Position numbers and translations under genes: made by a program. The notes below the pieces were generated by a model. The model ran no database searches. It was not told where the DNA came from and saw only the letters and a list, made by a program, of their open reading frames with translations. A DNA stretch of 64,000 nt, from the NCBI GenBank assembly GCA_963575745.1, contig CAUYUJ010015511.1:264470-328469 (forward strand), written 5' to 3'. This DNA is from Prorocentrum cordatum (lineage: Eukaryota > Sar > Dinophyceae > Prorocentrales > Prorocentraceae). Positions 29,390-40,434 of the stretch are shown here, piece by piece (position 1 is the first letter of the stretch; every line of letters begins with the position of its first letter).

Positions 29390-31070
29390 TCCACCCCTCC
29401 TGCGTGGCCCCCGGTCCCTCGCCGCCTCCCCCTCCTGGCAGGGGTCGGCGCCCCGCCTTGGCGGGCGGAGGCGCCTTCAGGGGGTGCGCCTGGCGGCCGC
29501 AGGGCAAGGGAAGAGAAGGAGAGAGGGATCTATATATATATATAACAATATAGAACAACACCAGAAAATGCTATCGGCCATGCGGCCGGGAGAGAGATAG
29601 GTTAACATAGTGTCCTCTCCTCTCGGGTTAAATGAACGCCAGAGAAGGTATGTGCACATATATATATATATATGTATGAAAGGGATTGGGTATGTGTATA
29701 TAAAAGTAAGTGTATATACACAGTCAGCACGTATAATGAGGACGCACGATCAGGATGCAAGGGCCTCGGAAGGCCATGTCGGCACTTTGCGAGCGGGGTG
29801 CGGCCAGTGAAAGCGGCCAAGGATGGGCCGAAGGAAAAGGATGCAAGGGTAACCTTGGAGAGCTGCTCATCCTTCTTATGCGGGTTGACTGTGATAGGCA
29901 AATGTTGCTGGAGGGAGTGAGAGAGCGTTGTTTTGTTGTTAAGCGTCTTGGCAAACACGTCGTGCGCGAGAGGGGGAGGAGGGGATGGACGCAACCCGGA
30001 TCCCAGTGCCCTCAATCTGAAGAGTGAGAGCGCCCACTAGCCCCTACGCTCCCGCAGCACGGCGGGATGGTTGTGGGAGCCACTAGGTGTGGGGAGGGAT
30101 ATGCAGAGGCCGATCGCGAGAGAGGGGCGCGTAATCGCTGCTGCACCGAGAACACGACACGGACATCGACGAGCCTCGAAGTCGCCAAAGGAGGCGCTGC
30201 GTAAGAGGGAAAGAGGCCTTTTCGGATGCGGCTCAGATTTTCGAGACCTTTCTTTGAGGGGGCCCTGCAAACGTTAGTTAATTAGCTGCCGCCCATCCTG
30301 CGTCGCAGTACGACGTAAGAATCTCTGGCAAAGATATAAACTGTGCAGATCCCAACGGGGGCCAAACCATGGGACAAATGCAAGACCGCACCCCCAATGA
30401 CGCCGGGACCCTGGACCGCGCAAGCGACCTCAGACGGGATGGGGTCAACCCCAACGACAGCGATGCAAGGGGTCTGACAAGTCTCTCGAAGGCTGGGCCG
30501 AGAATTTACAAGCTCGCACACGGTGCACCGAAAATCGGCACCATGAACAAAAAAAATATACACACACACTTGTGAGGACTGGCACGCACCGCCAGTTCGA
30601 GTGCTGAACCTCTCCTGCGGTACATCGACAAAATGTTGCACCACCTTGTGTCTTCAAAAACGCACGCCACTTTTGCACTGGATGTTCGCTTCCACCCTCC
30701 CTCCCCCAAAGCTTGAGACTGGCTGCGGTCTGGGTTCATCGAAGCAGCTCGGTGGAACATGCTGTCGAGAGCCCCTGGGGGGGCCAAGGGCTCTTCGCCA
30801 GGTGCTGAATATTAAGATCGGGGGAAGGGGGGAGGAACAATGCAGTATAGCCGACAAAGCGCGAGAACAATAATGTAACATGTTGTCGATGTACGGTAGC
30901 ACTGTCGAGTGAGGCCTCCTTGGATCTGGCTTCACAGGGGTCGGCCTCCGTCGCATCGAGTAGGAGTTCGACGAGATCTCCGACGTATCAACGTGGCTCT
31001 GGCAACCCGAAACTCGATGCGTTGCTCGGCTCGCGCAGACAGTGACAGTGACACAGCGAAAGAAAGAGAA
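29390..31070. other. No gene recognised
   Basis: Contains AT microsatellites at 29530-29545 and 29658-29673 and short ORFs with no recognisable domain. Nothing else is supported. Confidence 0.5.
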
Positions 31071-31075
31071 AGAGA

Positions 31076-31078
31076 GAA

Positions 31079-31112
<34 letters not shown>
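31076..31112. repeat. (AT)n(AG)n microsatellite
   Basis: ATATAT followed by GAGAGA, about 37 bp. Confidence 0.9.
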
Positions 31113-31113
<1 letters not shown>

Positions 31114-31429
31114 ACACGAAGGACCGAGCACCAGATGCGGCCATCGGCACGAACTCATATGTGCACACATACGCAATGTCATAGACACATACACATGGAC
31201 ATACACATACTAGGCGCGCGCGATTTGCGCGCATTCAAAGCCTAGACGAAGTATCAGCAGAACCTGCTGCAGTAACACAAGTTGAAGTATCGGCGGAGCC
31301 TGCAGCAATAGCTCGCTTTCGAATACAAGGTCTTAGAAGACTCCAGGGTAGCCATGGAATCTTCATGGGACTCATGGGTTGCCTTGGGCCCGTGTTATTA
31401 TGTCATCGGGCTATACTTCTTGACTTCTG

Positions 31430-31960
31430 CGTAGGCCAATGCATAGCCTATGCGTAGGTCTACGGTACGCCTACGGTAGGGCTATGGTAGGCCTGCAGTA
31501 GACCACGGTATACCCCCATATAGAGCGATGTTAGACGTATACATAGCCCATGCATCAGGCTAAGGTATGCCTATGGTAGGTCTATGGTAGACCTGTGATA
31601 GGCCTATCGACAGCATGTGCACAGCCCTATAATCGGCCTACGGTATGTCTACGGTAGGTCGATGGTTCTACGGTACGGTGACGGCAAATCTACGGCAGGG
31701 TGATGGTAGGTCTACGGCAGTCCTACCGGAGGCCTAGGGCAGGTCAGCGGCAGGTTGACCACAGGCCTATGGCAGGTCTAAGGTCGTCCTGCAGCAGGTC
31801 TACCATATGCCTACGGTGGAGCCAATGATAGCCCCACCGTAGCCTTGTGGTAAGCCTATGGTCAGCCTGCAGCAGGTCTGCTGGTCAGCCTATAGTAGGC
31901 TTTCCTCAGGCCCAGGTCAGGCCCATGGGCAGGCTCCGGTAGGCTGTACCCTGGCCTGGT
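31430..31960. repeat. Degenerate 12-14-bp minisatellite (CTACGGTAGG type)
   Basis: Dozens of variants of GGTAGGTCTACGGTAGGCCT and its near-palindromic forms over about 530 bp. No gene is seen here or in 31960-32327. Confidence 0.8.
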
Positions 31961-32327
31961 GATGATGTTACGGTGCCACCTCTGCTCGCGGACAGGGTCA
32001 CTGCTCGAGCGGGGGTGGGACTCTGGGGAGCACCACCTCTCCTCGATCCTTCGGCGGCGATAAACCATAAACAAGTCTGATTGTGACAAAAGCGCAGGCA
32101 GGCGGGGTATGACCTGTTAAAAGGCAAGACATTACATGTAGGCAGACTGATGATTTAATGTCGGCGGGCGCGACATTCAGTATAATCGAACAGGACATCA
32201 AGACCGAACACGAAAAACATAAATGTAAACTTCACACGAAAACGGGACCGTCAAAATTCAGGAACCTGCTCGCCAAGAAGCGCCGGCAAACCCGAGTCCT
32301 GGCGAACTCGAGTCTTACGTTCCCCCG

Positions 32328-32560
32328 ACTCGAGAAGAAGAAGAAGAAGAAGAAAACAAAGGGCATAAACATAACTTTTGCGCTCCGCGCGGATTTCTTG
32401 GATCTGTGCTGGACCCCCCTCTCCCTGGCGCGCGGAGCGTGCCAGGGGCGGCGCCCGAGGCACCGCCGAGGGGGCCCAGCGCGGACCCAAGAGACCCGCG
32501 CGGAGCGACAGCAGTTTATGTTTATGGCGTTTTTTTTTCTCTTCTTCTTCTTCTTCGAGC
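32328..32560. mobile_element. Foldback MITE, copy 1 (about 230 bp)
   Basis: Arms of about 88 bp: 32328-32415 and, inverted, 32474-32560. Both arms have an AAG/CTT triplet end, CATAAACATAA and GCTCCGCGCGG blocks. The centre holds GTGCCAGGGGCGGCGCC. A second copy lies at 41680-41879 with its centre inverted. Confidence 0.85.
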
Positions 32561-32744
32561 CTCTTTTCTCCGCCGAGGATCTGCGATAGAAACTGTGGGC
32601 GGACGACGACTCCCGGCGCATCGGCGCGCGCCCGCGCGCGAGCAGGGGCGCACCTCGGCGCGCCTGACCCTGCGGCCTGCCTCTAATTTTGAGTCCTGGC
32701 GGAGGAAGTTCGAGGATCGACAACTCGGGTGGAGGAAGTTCGAG

Positions 32745-33000
32745 GATCGAAAGCTGAGAGGAGGAGGAGGAGGAGGAAGAGGAGGAGGAGGAGGACGCAG
32801 GAGGAGGATGAGGAGGCAGGAGGAGGAGGAGGCAGGAGGAGGCAGTAGGAGGCAGGAGGAGGCGGGAGGAAGCAGGAGAAGGAGGAGGAGGAGGAGAAGG
32901 AAGGGGAGGCGGGAGGAGGATGAGGAGGAGGAGGAGGAGGAGGAGAAGGAGGAGGAGGAGGAGGGGGAGGCGGAGGAGGAGGAGGAGGAGGCATTCAGGA
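32745..33000. repeat. (GGA)n purine microsatellite
   Basis: GGA/GAG triplets and their interruptions; the long ORFs crossing it on both strands are artefacts. Confidence 0.9.
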
Positions 33001-33650
33001 TATTCCCGGTAGTCCAGGTTGCCCGAACCCAGAGGAAGGAGGAGCCGGCGCGCCTCCCGACCCCCCCCCCGCACCTTTTGCCGCACAGGGCGGCCGAGAC
33101 GGGGTGGCCAGCGCTGCCTTTCCGGCGCCCGCGATATCCAGAACAACTTCGTGGGCGCATCCTTCTCGCTCGCACCCCTGCGAGGGGCCACGACGACGTC
33201 CTCGTCAGCCACATACCGCGACATCCACCACGCAATCCTGCAGCCCCGACGCCCACGGTCGCTTGCCTGGCACCGACGCTTACGCCGCAAGCGTGCCGAC
33301 GCCCTCGACCGAACACGCCAACTACTCGTGGACCACCACAGCGCCCAGCAATCACCTCGACCACCCGACACCACCATGGCGCCCGAGATGCACCAGCTAC
33401 CACAGTAGACAATCGCATCAGCAGCAATACCAGCACCGACACCAGCAACACGAAGGGGACACATCAGGAGCCCCTCGGACACACTGGCGCGCCCGCAGCC
33501 GTGACGACACCCGCGGCACGGGCAGCAGCAGCACCATGGGACAGCAACAACAGCAGCAACAACAAGAACAAAAGGAACACCAGCACAGCCTGCCTCAACG
33601 TACAACGCAGACAAGAGAAGAGAAGAGAGACTGCTGCCAGCATCGTCACC

Positions 33651-34226
33651 ATGACTTTTACTGAAGCCAGGAGGCAGCAGCACTGGAACGAACCATTACC
33701 AATGCACCGCATCCACCGCGTCAAGGAGTACCGCAAGAACTGCAAGGCAGACGCCGACTACCTCATCACCGCCATCCAGAAGCACGCCAACGACGACTAC
33801 GACTTCCACGGCGTCGTCACCACGATCCGACTACAAAAGTCCATGCTGCTCTACTCACACGACGCAAAGGATCAACGGCGAGAAGTTGAAATCATGATCA
33901 ACGACATTGTCAACCAAATGGGCGACGCAAACGCACAGTTGGAGGAACTGCAGCAAAAAGCCACAGTGCTGGGAGACCGACATCGCCAGCTTCGAAGACT
34001 CCACGACAGCATCAGGAAGGCCGACTCGGACGACGACGCCGACGCCGAGTCAGCAACCACGCCCAGGAGGCGCGCACGGCACCCACGGCCCGACGCCCCC
34101 GCACCCGATGTCGGGAGACGGCGCCGAGGACGCAATGGAGATGCGTCACCAGCACCATCAGAGGCTCACATACCTACGGAGACCTCAGCCGTCAACAAGC
34201 TGCGGCCGGAGCTCCAAGAAGCATAG
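33651..34226 (+). CDS. Hypothetical coiled-coil protein fragment (191 aa)
   Basis: From an ATG at 33651 the plus strand reads a non-repetitive, charged, helix-rich sequence: MTFTEARRQQHWN, then EIMINDIVNQMGDANAQLEE and LQQKATVLGDRHRQLRRLHD, which look like coiled coil. It then becomes an Asp/Ala and Arg-rich tail and stops. Base composition is lower in GC than its neighbours. No named domain is recognised. Downstream pieces in other frames have the same character, so this may be the 5' part of one decayed gene. An ORF1-type retroelement protein is possible but not shown. Confidence 0.35.
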   Translation: MTFTEARRQQHWNEPLPMHRIHRVKEYRKNCKADADYLITAIQKHANDDYDFHGVVTTIRLQKSMLLYSHDAKDQRREVEIMINDIVNQMGDANAQLEELQQKATVLGDRHRQLRRLHDSIRKADSDDDADAESATTPRRRARHPRPDAPAPDVGRRRRGRNGDASPAPSEAHIPTETSAVNKLRPELQEA

Positions 34227-35492
34227 CAGACGGCTGAAGCGCAACGATGCCATGTCGTACCTCAGAAAGCCATCATCAACCAGCTCGAGGAAGCGAAAGA
34301 GGCCCACTACAAACCCCAAACACGAAAAGGAAATCCACCGCAAGTCCCGGCGCTTCGAGCACGACCAGATGGAGGAGCACAAGAACTTCTTGTGCTCCTC
34401 GGCGATCGAGACGATCGGGACGATCGCCTCGATCGCCGAGCACAGCACGCACACGACTGAGACAGAAAGCACCATCATTGAGAACCTCAAAAACGATCTC
34501 CGCGAGTCTAGCGACATTATGTGCCAGTCTGCCGACCACAATAAGAAGATCCCCCAAGAGTCGAAGCAATGCGACGGGCGCTACCAAGAGACAGCCGCCA
34601 CCGACGAGTACCTACAAATAGCTTTGGAAGAAACGTGACTCCAACTACATCAACCATGGCAGCCGCGAGTCGCATATACGATCACCAAGTGCCACAACCT
34701 TGAGAAGTGCTTAGAAGAGAAAAATGAAGTCACACAACACCTAGAGCACCAGCAGCATATCATTATCAACGACTTACAACTGACAAGGAATACAGCGCAG
34801 CAAATCCATGCACAACAGCGCGAACAATAACAGCTACGACAAGAATTCGCAGCAGCGGAAACCGAGAACGTAGACATTTAGGACCAGGCCGCCAAGCACA
34901 TCCAACGCAACTACCACCATTCAGAGCAACGCACCAGCTACCTCGAGAACAAGATTTACGGGCAAAAGCAAATCATGCACGCCGAGGGGAAGCAATGCCA
35001 GACCACGACCGAAATCATCCACGTACTGGAGGGGCGGACCGAGGACACGCAGAACCACATCGCCCAGCTCCACCATCACAAAGAGGCCTACGCTGCGACA
35101 GCGGAGCTCCATCCGGAACGCATGCACTGCGACCAGCACCAGCTCACCGCAGGAAATATCTCTATAGAGTCACAAAAGCACCACAGCACCATCCCCATCA
35201 GCTTTACAACAAACACCATGTTACAGCGGCACAGATGCAACGACGCGCCCGACAACTCGAGAACGCCCACGCAGAGGCCCACGCAACGCACAAGGTAAGA
35301 GAAGCAGACTTCGCCCACGACCTTGCCAACCAGCTCAGGCACAGCGATCCCGACTCAGTTGTCACCTTCTTGCAGGCGCCACAAGGGACACCACCGCAAG
35401 AAGCTGACCCAAGAGACCAGCTCATTGTCATCCAGGACTCCGAGACCTCCGACATCGAAGACCACGGCGCCCAGACCCAGAGGGGCGGATAG
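34227..35492 (+). pseudogene. Decayed continuation of the coiled-coil coding stretch
   Basis: Helix-rich peptides appear in successive frames: FEHDQMEEHKNFLCSS and IIENLKNDLRESSDIMCQ (to 34638), YLENKIYGQKQIMHAEGKQC (about 34940-35000) and EADFAHDLANQLRHSDPDSV followed by QLIVIQDSETSDIEDHG (to 35492). Stops and shifts separate them. The composition matches 33651-34226, which suggests one original protein of roughly 600 residues. Introns instead of decay cannot be excluded. Confidence 0.3.
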
Positions 35493-36386
35493 TACCACGA
35501 GAAGGATCCGAACAATTTCGCTAGGCCAACACCAGGAGACGAACGCGCAACCACCTTGCCCGATGCCGGCGAGACTGCCCACGCACCGCGGCCCGAGCCG
35601 CTCAACGGACCGGTCCTACCTCAAGCTGAACCATGGGAAGCAGCCTGAACACAGCCGAAGAACGACGACTACTACCTCAACTGGTCGGACAAGTTCCACC
35701 TCCCACGCAGCGGCTTCGTGGGGGGCGAGGCGCCGACACCGATGGCAGATGAAAAAGCACGACCAGCCCAACCAACATTGACGACAGAAACGACACGATG
35801 CACACACACACACACACCAGGAAAACAACCATATCATCAACGGGATGCATGACACCGATAAGTTTCCGACCAGCACCAGCCTTTCACATCGGCACTCCAC
35901 CCAACAGAACAACATCACTGCCACCGAAACCTCCCACGCAGCCATCGGAATACGTTCGCATGCGCCACAAGCGTCTGGAACAACGCCGACCTCAATCAGC
36001 ACCGCGACGCCCCGTACGCTTCGCAGCAAACAATGGCCAAGGCGCAAGTGATCCAGCAAACGAAGGGGACATCATCCCCATGAATCACCACAGCGACACC
36101 GACAGCAGTTGTATCGACGGGGGCGCCCACGACCATATCTCACACAACTGACGAGGCACGGTGGCATTGGGGAGGCCGCCGCTACCGAGGCAAATCGGGC
36201 CAATATAGCTACACTCACGAAACAGCCTGGCGCCTCACCAGGAGGGACCACAGAAGGGCACGTCGCGAGCCCTGGGGCGACTAGTTTCACCATGGCTAAC
36301 AACTCCAGGAACAGACGGGCTCGACCCAATGCACGCTCCCGCTACCAGCGCCGAACTGGAATTCGACGAGCAACGCTGCTCCCCTG
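35493..36386. other. No gene recognised
   Basis: Contains a short CA microsatellite (35797-35817). Open frames are short and without domains. Confidence 0.4.
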
Positions 36387-37544
36387 TTACGAGCGTCGCA
36401 CAGATAAACGACGACATCTTTCCTCGGATACCCCCCGCAACAACGCAGTGAATACACGAAGTCGCTCTCCAACATCATAGTCAAATGGGCCGTGGCCCGC
36501 GGCATGCGGCCCAACGCCATCGAGACCAACGTCATGCTGCTTCTGCGCGGACGCCAGAGCAGAACAGCCGAGGAATAACTCGCCAGGCGCAACATCACTC
36601 ACGTCGAGAATGACCACCTCAGCGAGCCAGTCGAGTTCGTCATTCACCAGATTCCGACTCGCATCCGACAGTGAGAGCTCCACCGCCTTGAACCTCTGCA
36701 TCAGGACGTCGCTCACCTGCGGCAGCGGTCCGCTCTCCAGCAGGTCCAGAACCGTTGCCAGCGCCTGCAGCTCGCGCGCCGCGTTGACCCGCAGCTGCGA
36801 AACGGGGTGGTGACCGAATACGATCGCCTGCAAGTAGCCGACCACCTTCGGACGCGTCTCGGTACCGTCCGCCCCCTCCCACAGGCCCATCACGCGAGCG
36901 ATGTTCAACATCGCCTCGTCGTAGAGGGCGCCGGGCTGCCTCTCCGCCGGCAGCCCCACGCTGCCGCCGCGGGAGGGGGCGTCGCGAAAACGCGGCTCGC
37001 CCTCACCATCACGGCGGCTACCAGACTCGCTGCGCTGCAGCCGCCTGCCGCGACCGCCGACGCCGCGGGCGCCAGCGCCACCTCCTGCGAGGGCTCGAGC
37101 AGCCGCGGCCGCCAAGCGATCAGGCGCGGCACCGCCAGGGATGGGGCCGAAGGCCTGCCGACCCCCGCCGCCGCCGCGGCCTCCGAAGGCGCTCGGCCGC
37201 ACCCAGGGCTCCACCAGCCCCCGCGCAGTCCGCAGCCGCAGCCACTCCGCGTGCAGGACGGCGCGCCCAGCCTGCGCGGGCTCGCCGCAGCGCGCAGGGC
37301 CCTGCGCGCAGAGGTGCAGCAAGCCAGCAGGCCCAGCTCCACGGGTCGGGAAGGCACCGTCGAGGCGCATCGCCTCGGCTGGCAGCGACGCCTCCCTGAA
37401 CTGGGCGCGCAGGTACTGGCCCGCAGCCCGAGGCGCGCCGACCTCGTCCACCTCGAACAGGGCTGCGCCGCTGATGCCGCGCATGGCGTCGTGCGTAAGC
37501 AGCTCCACGTTCATGCCGTGGGCCCAACCAACGCCCACTAGCAC
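36387..37544 (-). CDS. Gag/ORF1-like protein of a dinoflagellate retroelement (fragment)
   Basis: The C-terminal 150 residues contain ALYDEAMLNIARVMGLW, then LQALATVLDLLESGPLPQ and VSDVLMQRFKAVELSLSD. This pattern (REL-x-TLA-x2-LD, DVLMQR-x-KA-x-E) resembles a helical region I associate with ORF1/Gag-like proteins of dinoflagellate retroelements. The N-terminal half is Ala/Gly/Arg-rich and of poor quality; the frame may be wrong there. Together with the zinc-binding piece at 38442-38050 it may form one gene read on the minus strand. Function in the family is unknown to me. Confidence 0.35.
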   Translation of the reverse strand: MLVGVGWAHGMNVELLTHDAMRGISGAALFEVDEVGAPRAAGQYLRAQFREASLPAEAMRLDGAFPTRGAGPAGLLHLCAQGPARCGEPAQAGRAVLHAEWLRLRTARGLVEPWVRPSAFGGRGGGGGRQAFGPIPGGAAPDRLAAAAARALAGGGAGARGVGGRGRRLQRSESGSRRDGEGEPRFRDAPSRGGSVGLPAERQPGALYDEAMLNIARVMGLWEGADGTETRPKVVGYLQAIVFGHHPVSQLRVNAARELQALATVLDLLESGPLPQVSDVLMQRFKAVELSLSDASRNLVNDELDWLAEVVILDVSDVAPGELFLGCSALASAQKQHDVGLDGVGPHAAGHGPFDYDVGERLRVFTALLRGVSEERCRRLSVRRS

Positions 37545-38049
37545 TGAAGCCTGCGTCTAGGCGCCGTCTGCCAGCGCGTCCAACTGCACTCCAGCGGCTG
37601 GTATGGCGGCGCCTCCAAGCACTCCGAGGGGCGCGCCAGCTCCGAGCGCCGCGGCAGCAGGCGGGGCCCCCGCGCCCCCAGCAGCTCCGCCACCATCCGC
37701 AGCGAGCGCGCCCACCAGAGCGGCCCCAACGCCGACACCGCCAGCGCCCACCGCGCCAGCGCCGCCAGGCAGAGCAGGTGGCGCGCCGCCTCCGACGCCG
37801 CCGAGGCCGCCAGGGAGCCCAGGCAGGGCGCCGAGCCCTGGCACCACGGGGGCACGCGCCGCGCAGCCCAGCGGGGGGCCTGCGGCTCCGCCAAGGGCGT
37901 CGAGCCAGCCTGGCGCAGGAGCCGCACCTCAGCCAGCAGCCCCAGCTCCAGCGCGTTCACGCACACGTCGGCGGCCACCTGCAGCGCCCCGTCCACGGCC
38001 GCGACCGCCTCCGCCAGGGGCCGCCTTGGCTTTGGCCTTGCCCTTGGCT

Positions 38050-38442
38050 TTAGCCTTGCCCTTCGCCTCGGGAGGCATCGGGCTCGAGCGTCGCGAGCGC
38101 CATGAGCTGGGCTCCGAGGTGGCGAGCCTGGTCCACCAGCAGCGCCCGCTCGCGCGGCGCCAGCCGTGCCTCGCGCGCCGCCTGCCTGGCGAGCGCGAGC
38201 AAGTAGCACAACTCGCACACCCCCAGCAGCCCTCCAGCCTCCGCCAAGGCGAGGCTCTCGCCGGGGGCGAACCGCCCTTCGCACCAGCCGCAGATCCGAG
38301 GCCGCTGGGCCTGCAGTGCGGCGGGGGCGCGAGCGCGCGAGCCCCCAGGAAGCATGCCCTCCTCGAAGGTCCCACTCGAAGACAGAACAATTGGCGTGCG
38401 ATCGAATGCGGCCAACAAACACCCACCCCCCTCAGCGCACAC
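38050..38442 (-). CDS. Zinc-binding fragment upstream of the Gag-like ORF (130 aa)
   Basis: Contains CGWCEGRFAPGESLALAE followed by LLGVCELCYLLALARQAA. The two Cys-x2-Cys pairs, 20 residues apart, make a plausible treble-clef-type zinc site. A long charged helix follows. After LATLEPD the frame fails; another frame (38447-37929) continues with KGKAKAKGKAKAKAAPGG, so at least one frameshift is likely. Same strand and order as the Gag-like ORF. Confidence 0.35.
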   Translation of the reverse strand: MCAEGGGCLLAAFDRTPIVLSSSGTFEEGMLPGGSRARAPAALQAQRPRICGWCEGRFAPGESLALAEAGGLLGVCELCYLLALARQAAREARLAPRERALLVDQARHLGAQLMALATLEPDASRGEGQG

Positions 38443-38444
38443 AT

Positions 38445-39330
38445 CAACCGTAAACGTATTTATGTCCCTCCACTTGGGAACGATTCAGATCCCACCCGAA
38501 AAATGGTAACAAGACGTACCATTTGCAGATTACACCGACCACCCCCCCCCGCCATACGACGACACCCCTCGCTTTCTCATATGCCATGTAGCAACTCCTG
38601 TGTGCAACTTGCGCACATGAAGTCTGCATGCTGGCTCCACTGGCGGCTCGAGGTTTCAAATGTACACTATGAGCTTATCGGTGGGCGTTTCTGTACACTG
38701 CGAGCTTATGAACACTTTCTGATGCTCACACTCCCTTTTTGAATATCATACTGCTCACTGATGGAACTCCACAAGCTTCCGTACGGCAGTTGGTAGGAAA
38801 TAGTACAGGCAAGATGATGGAACTCCACAAGCTTCCGTACGGCAGTTGTACGAGCATTAATTGGAAACCAAATAACGCAAAGCATTGTACAACTGTCGTG
38901 TGTCATACGCCAACCGTAAAATTTCCAGAACGACTGGTAAGAACTGCAAATATTCAAAACAAGACAACCCCCATATGCCAGGAAGCCAAGCACACCCAAA
39001 TCCAACCCTGGCACTCATGTTGTCAGCAAAAATAGAGGTGTACTCTTGAGAGGTGCATTTGAGTTCTGAATCGTGCTAAAACTCGATACACATGCTGCCT
39101 GGTTGCACTTGGTACCAATTGGTCTTTCGATCGGTTGAGACATGGCCCAGCTGATTGGAATTCGCGTACCAACCTGTTATGATTGGTCCGACAAACAATC
39201 GACCCCCCCCCGTGCCATCGTTACCACTACCCGGGGAGAGGGGGTCTGGCCCGGTCAACGACCGCTATACGCGCCAGAGAGTAAACTAGCCTGGCGAAAG
39301 GCCCAACCATATGCAGTTGCGAGTATCGTA
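38445..39330. other. AT-richer stretch, no gene recognised
   Basis: Lower GC than its surroundings. A 33-bp direct repeat (GATGGAACTCCACAAGCTTC and onward) occurs at 38759-38791 and 38816-38848, 57 bp apart. Confidence 0.5.
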
Positions 39331-39334
39331 GTTG

Positions 39335-40020
39335 TGAGTGGCATCTTTGGGGCAACTCCATATGTGGCCACGAAACGTGTGAGGGGTGCGCTGCAACGGG
39401 GTGTCGCCGACATGCGGGCGGTGCCACTGGGGCCTTAGGTGGAGCTCCGTATGGGACCACGAAGCGAGGGGTGTGCTGCAACGGAGTGTCGCCCACATGC
39501 GGGCGGTGCCAGTGGGGCCTTACGTGGAGCTCCGTATGGGGCCACGAAGCGTATAAAAGGTGTGCCGAATTGGGGTGTCGCCTACATGCGGGCGGTGTTT
39601 TTTGGGCCTGCAGTGGGGCTCCCTCTGGGGCCACGAATCGTGTGAGGGGTGTGCCGAAAAGGAATCGCGTGGACGCACGGGAATGTCGCAATTGGGGCCT
39701 AAATGGAGCTCCTTATGTGCCACGAACCGTGAAAAGGGGATTGCCTAAATCAGCCGCGCGGACGCATGGGAACGTCACCACTGTGGCCTTACGTGAAGTT
39801 CCCTATGGGGCTACGAACCGTGTGAGGGGTGCGCCGAAATGGGTCGCGCAGGCGCATGGGAACGTCGTCGCTGAGGCCTCAGGTGGAACTTCCCGATGGA
39901 ACCACGAACCGTGTGAGTGGTGCGCCGAAATGGGTGGCGCGGACGCATGGGAACGTCGCCGCTGGGGCCTTAAGTGGAGCTCCCTATGGGGCATCGATAC
40001 GTGTGAGGAATGTGCCGACA
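39335..40020. repeat. About 90-bp tandem repeat, 8 units
   Basis: CCACGAAnCG-type markers recur near 39365, 39455, 39541, 39630, 39719, 39811, 39901 and 39990, a spacing of 86-91 bp. Units share GTGTGAGGGGTGCGCCGAA and GGGCCTTANGTGGAGCTCC. Early units carry ACATGCGGGCGGTG in place of the later GGACGCATGGGAACGTC. The plus frame is largely open by repetition. Confidence 0.9.
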
Positions 40021-40026
40021 TGGGTC

Positions 40027-40132
40027 TCGATGATGGTGAAGATGGCGGCGATGATGATGACGATGATGGTGATGATGGCGATGACGATGACAATAACGAT
40101 GACGATGACGATGATGCTGCTGCTGATGATGG

Positions 40133-40195
<63 letters not shown>

Positions 40196-40250
40196 TGATG
40201 CTGCTGCTGATGATGCTGCTGGTGATGGTGATGGTGATGGTGATGGTGAT

Positions 40251-40292
<42 letters not shown>

Positions 40293-40374
40293 GTGATGGT
40301 GATGATAACGATGACGATGATGATGCTGCTGATGATGATGATGGTGATGGTGATGGTGATGGTGATGGTGATGG

Positions 40375-40426
<52 letters not shown>
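40027..40426. repeat. (GAT)n trinucleotide microsatellite
   Basis: GATGAT/GACGAT/GGTGAT triplets over 400 bp; frames give poly-Asp, poly-Met or poly-His. Confidence 0.9.
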
Positions 40427-40427
<1 letters not shown>

Positions 40428-40434
40428 GAGGGAG

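Noticed and set aside
31340-31360. Possible relic of the dinoflagellate spliced leader (GTAGCCATGG)
   Set aside because: Only GTAGCCAT matches; the rest of the 22-base leader is absent.
31430-31960. Possible CRISPR-like array
   Set aside because: The 12-14-bp units are contiguous and degenerate, without constant repeats and unique spacers; it is a minisatellite.
32406-34226. 606-codon plus-strand ORF
   Set aside because: Its first 400 codons run through the foldback MITE and a GGA microsatellite; only the part from the ATG at 33651 has non-repetitive composition and is kept.
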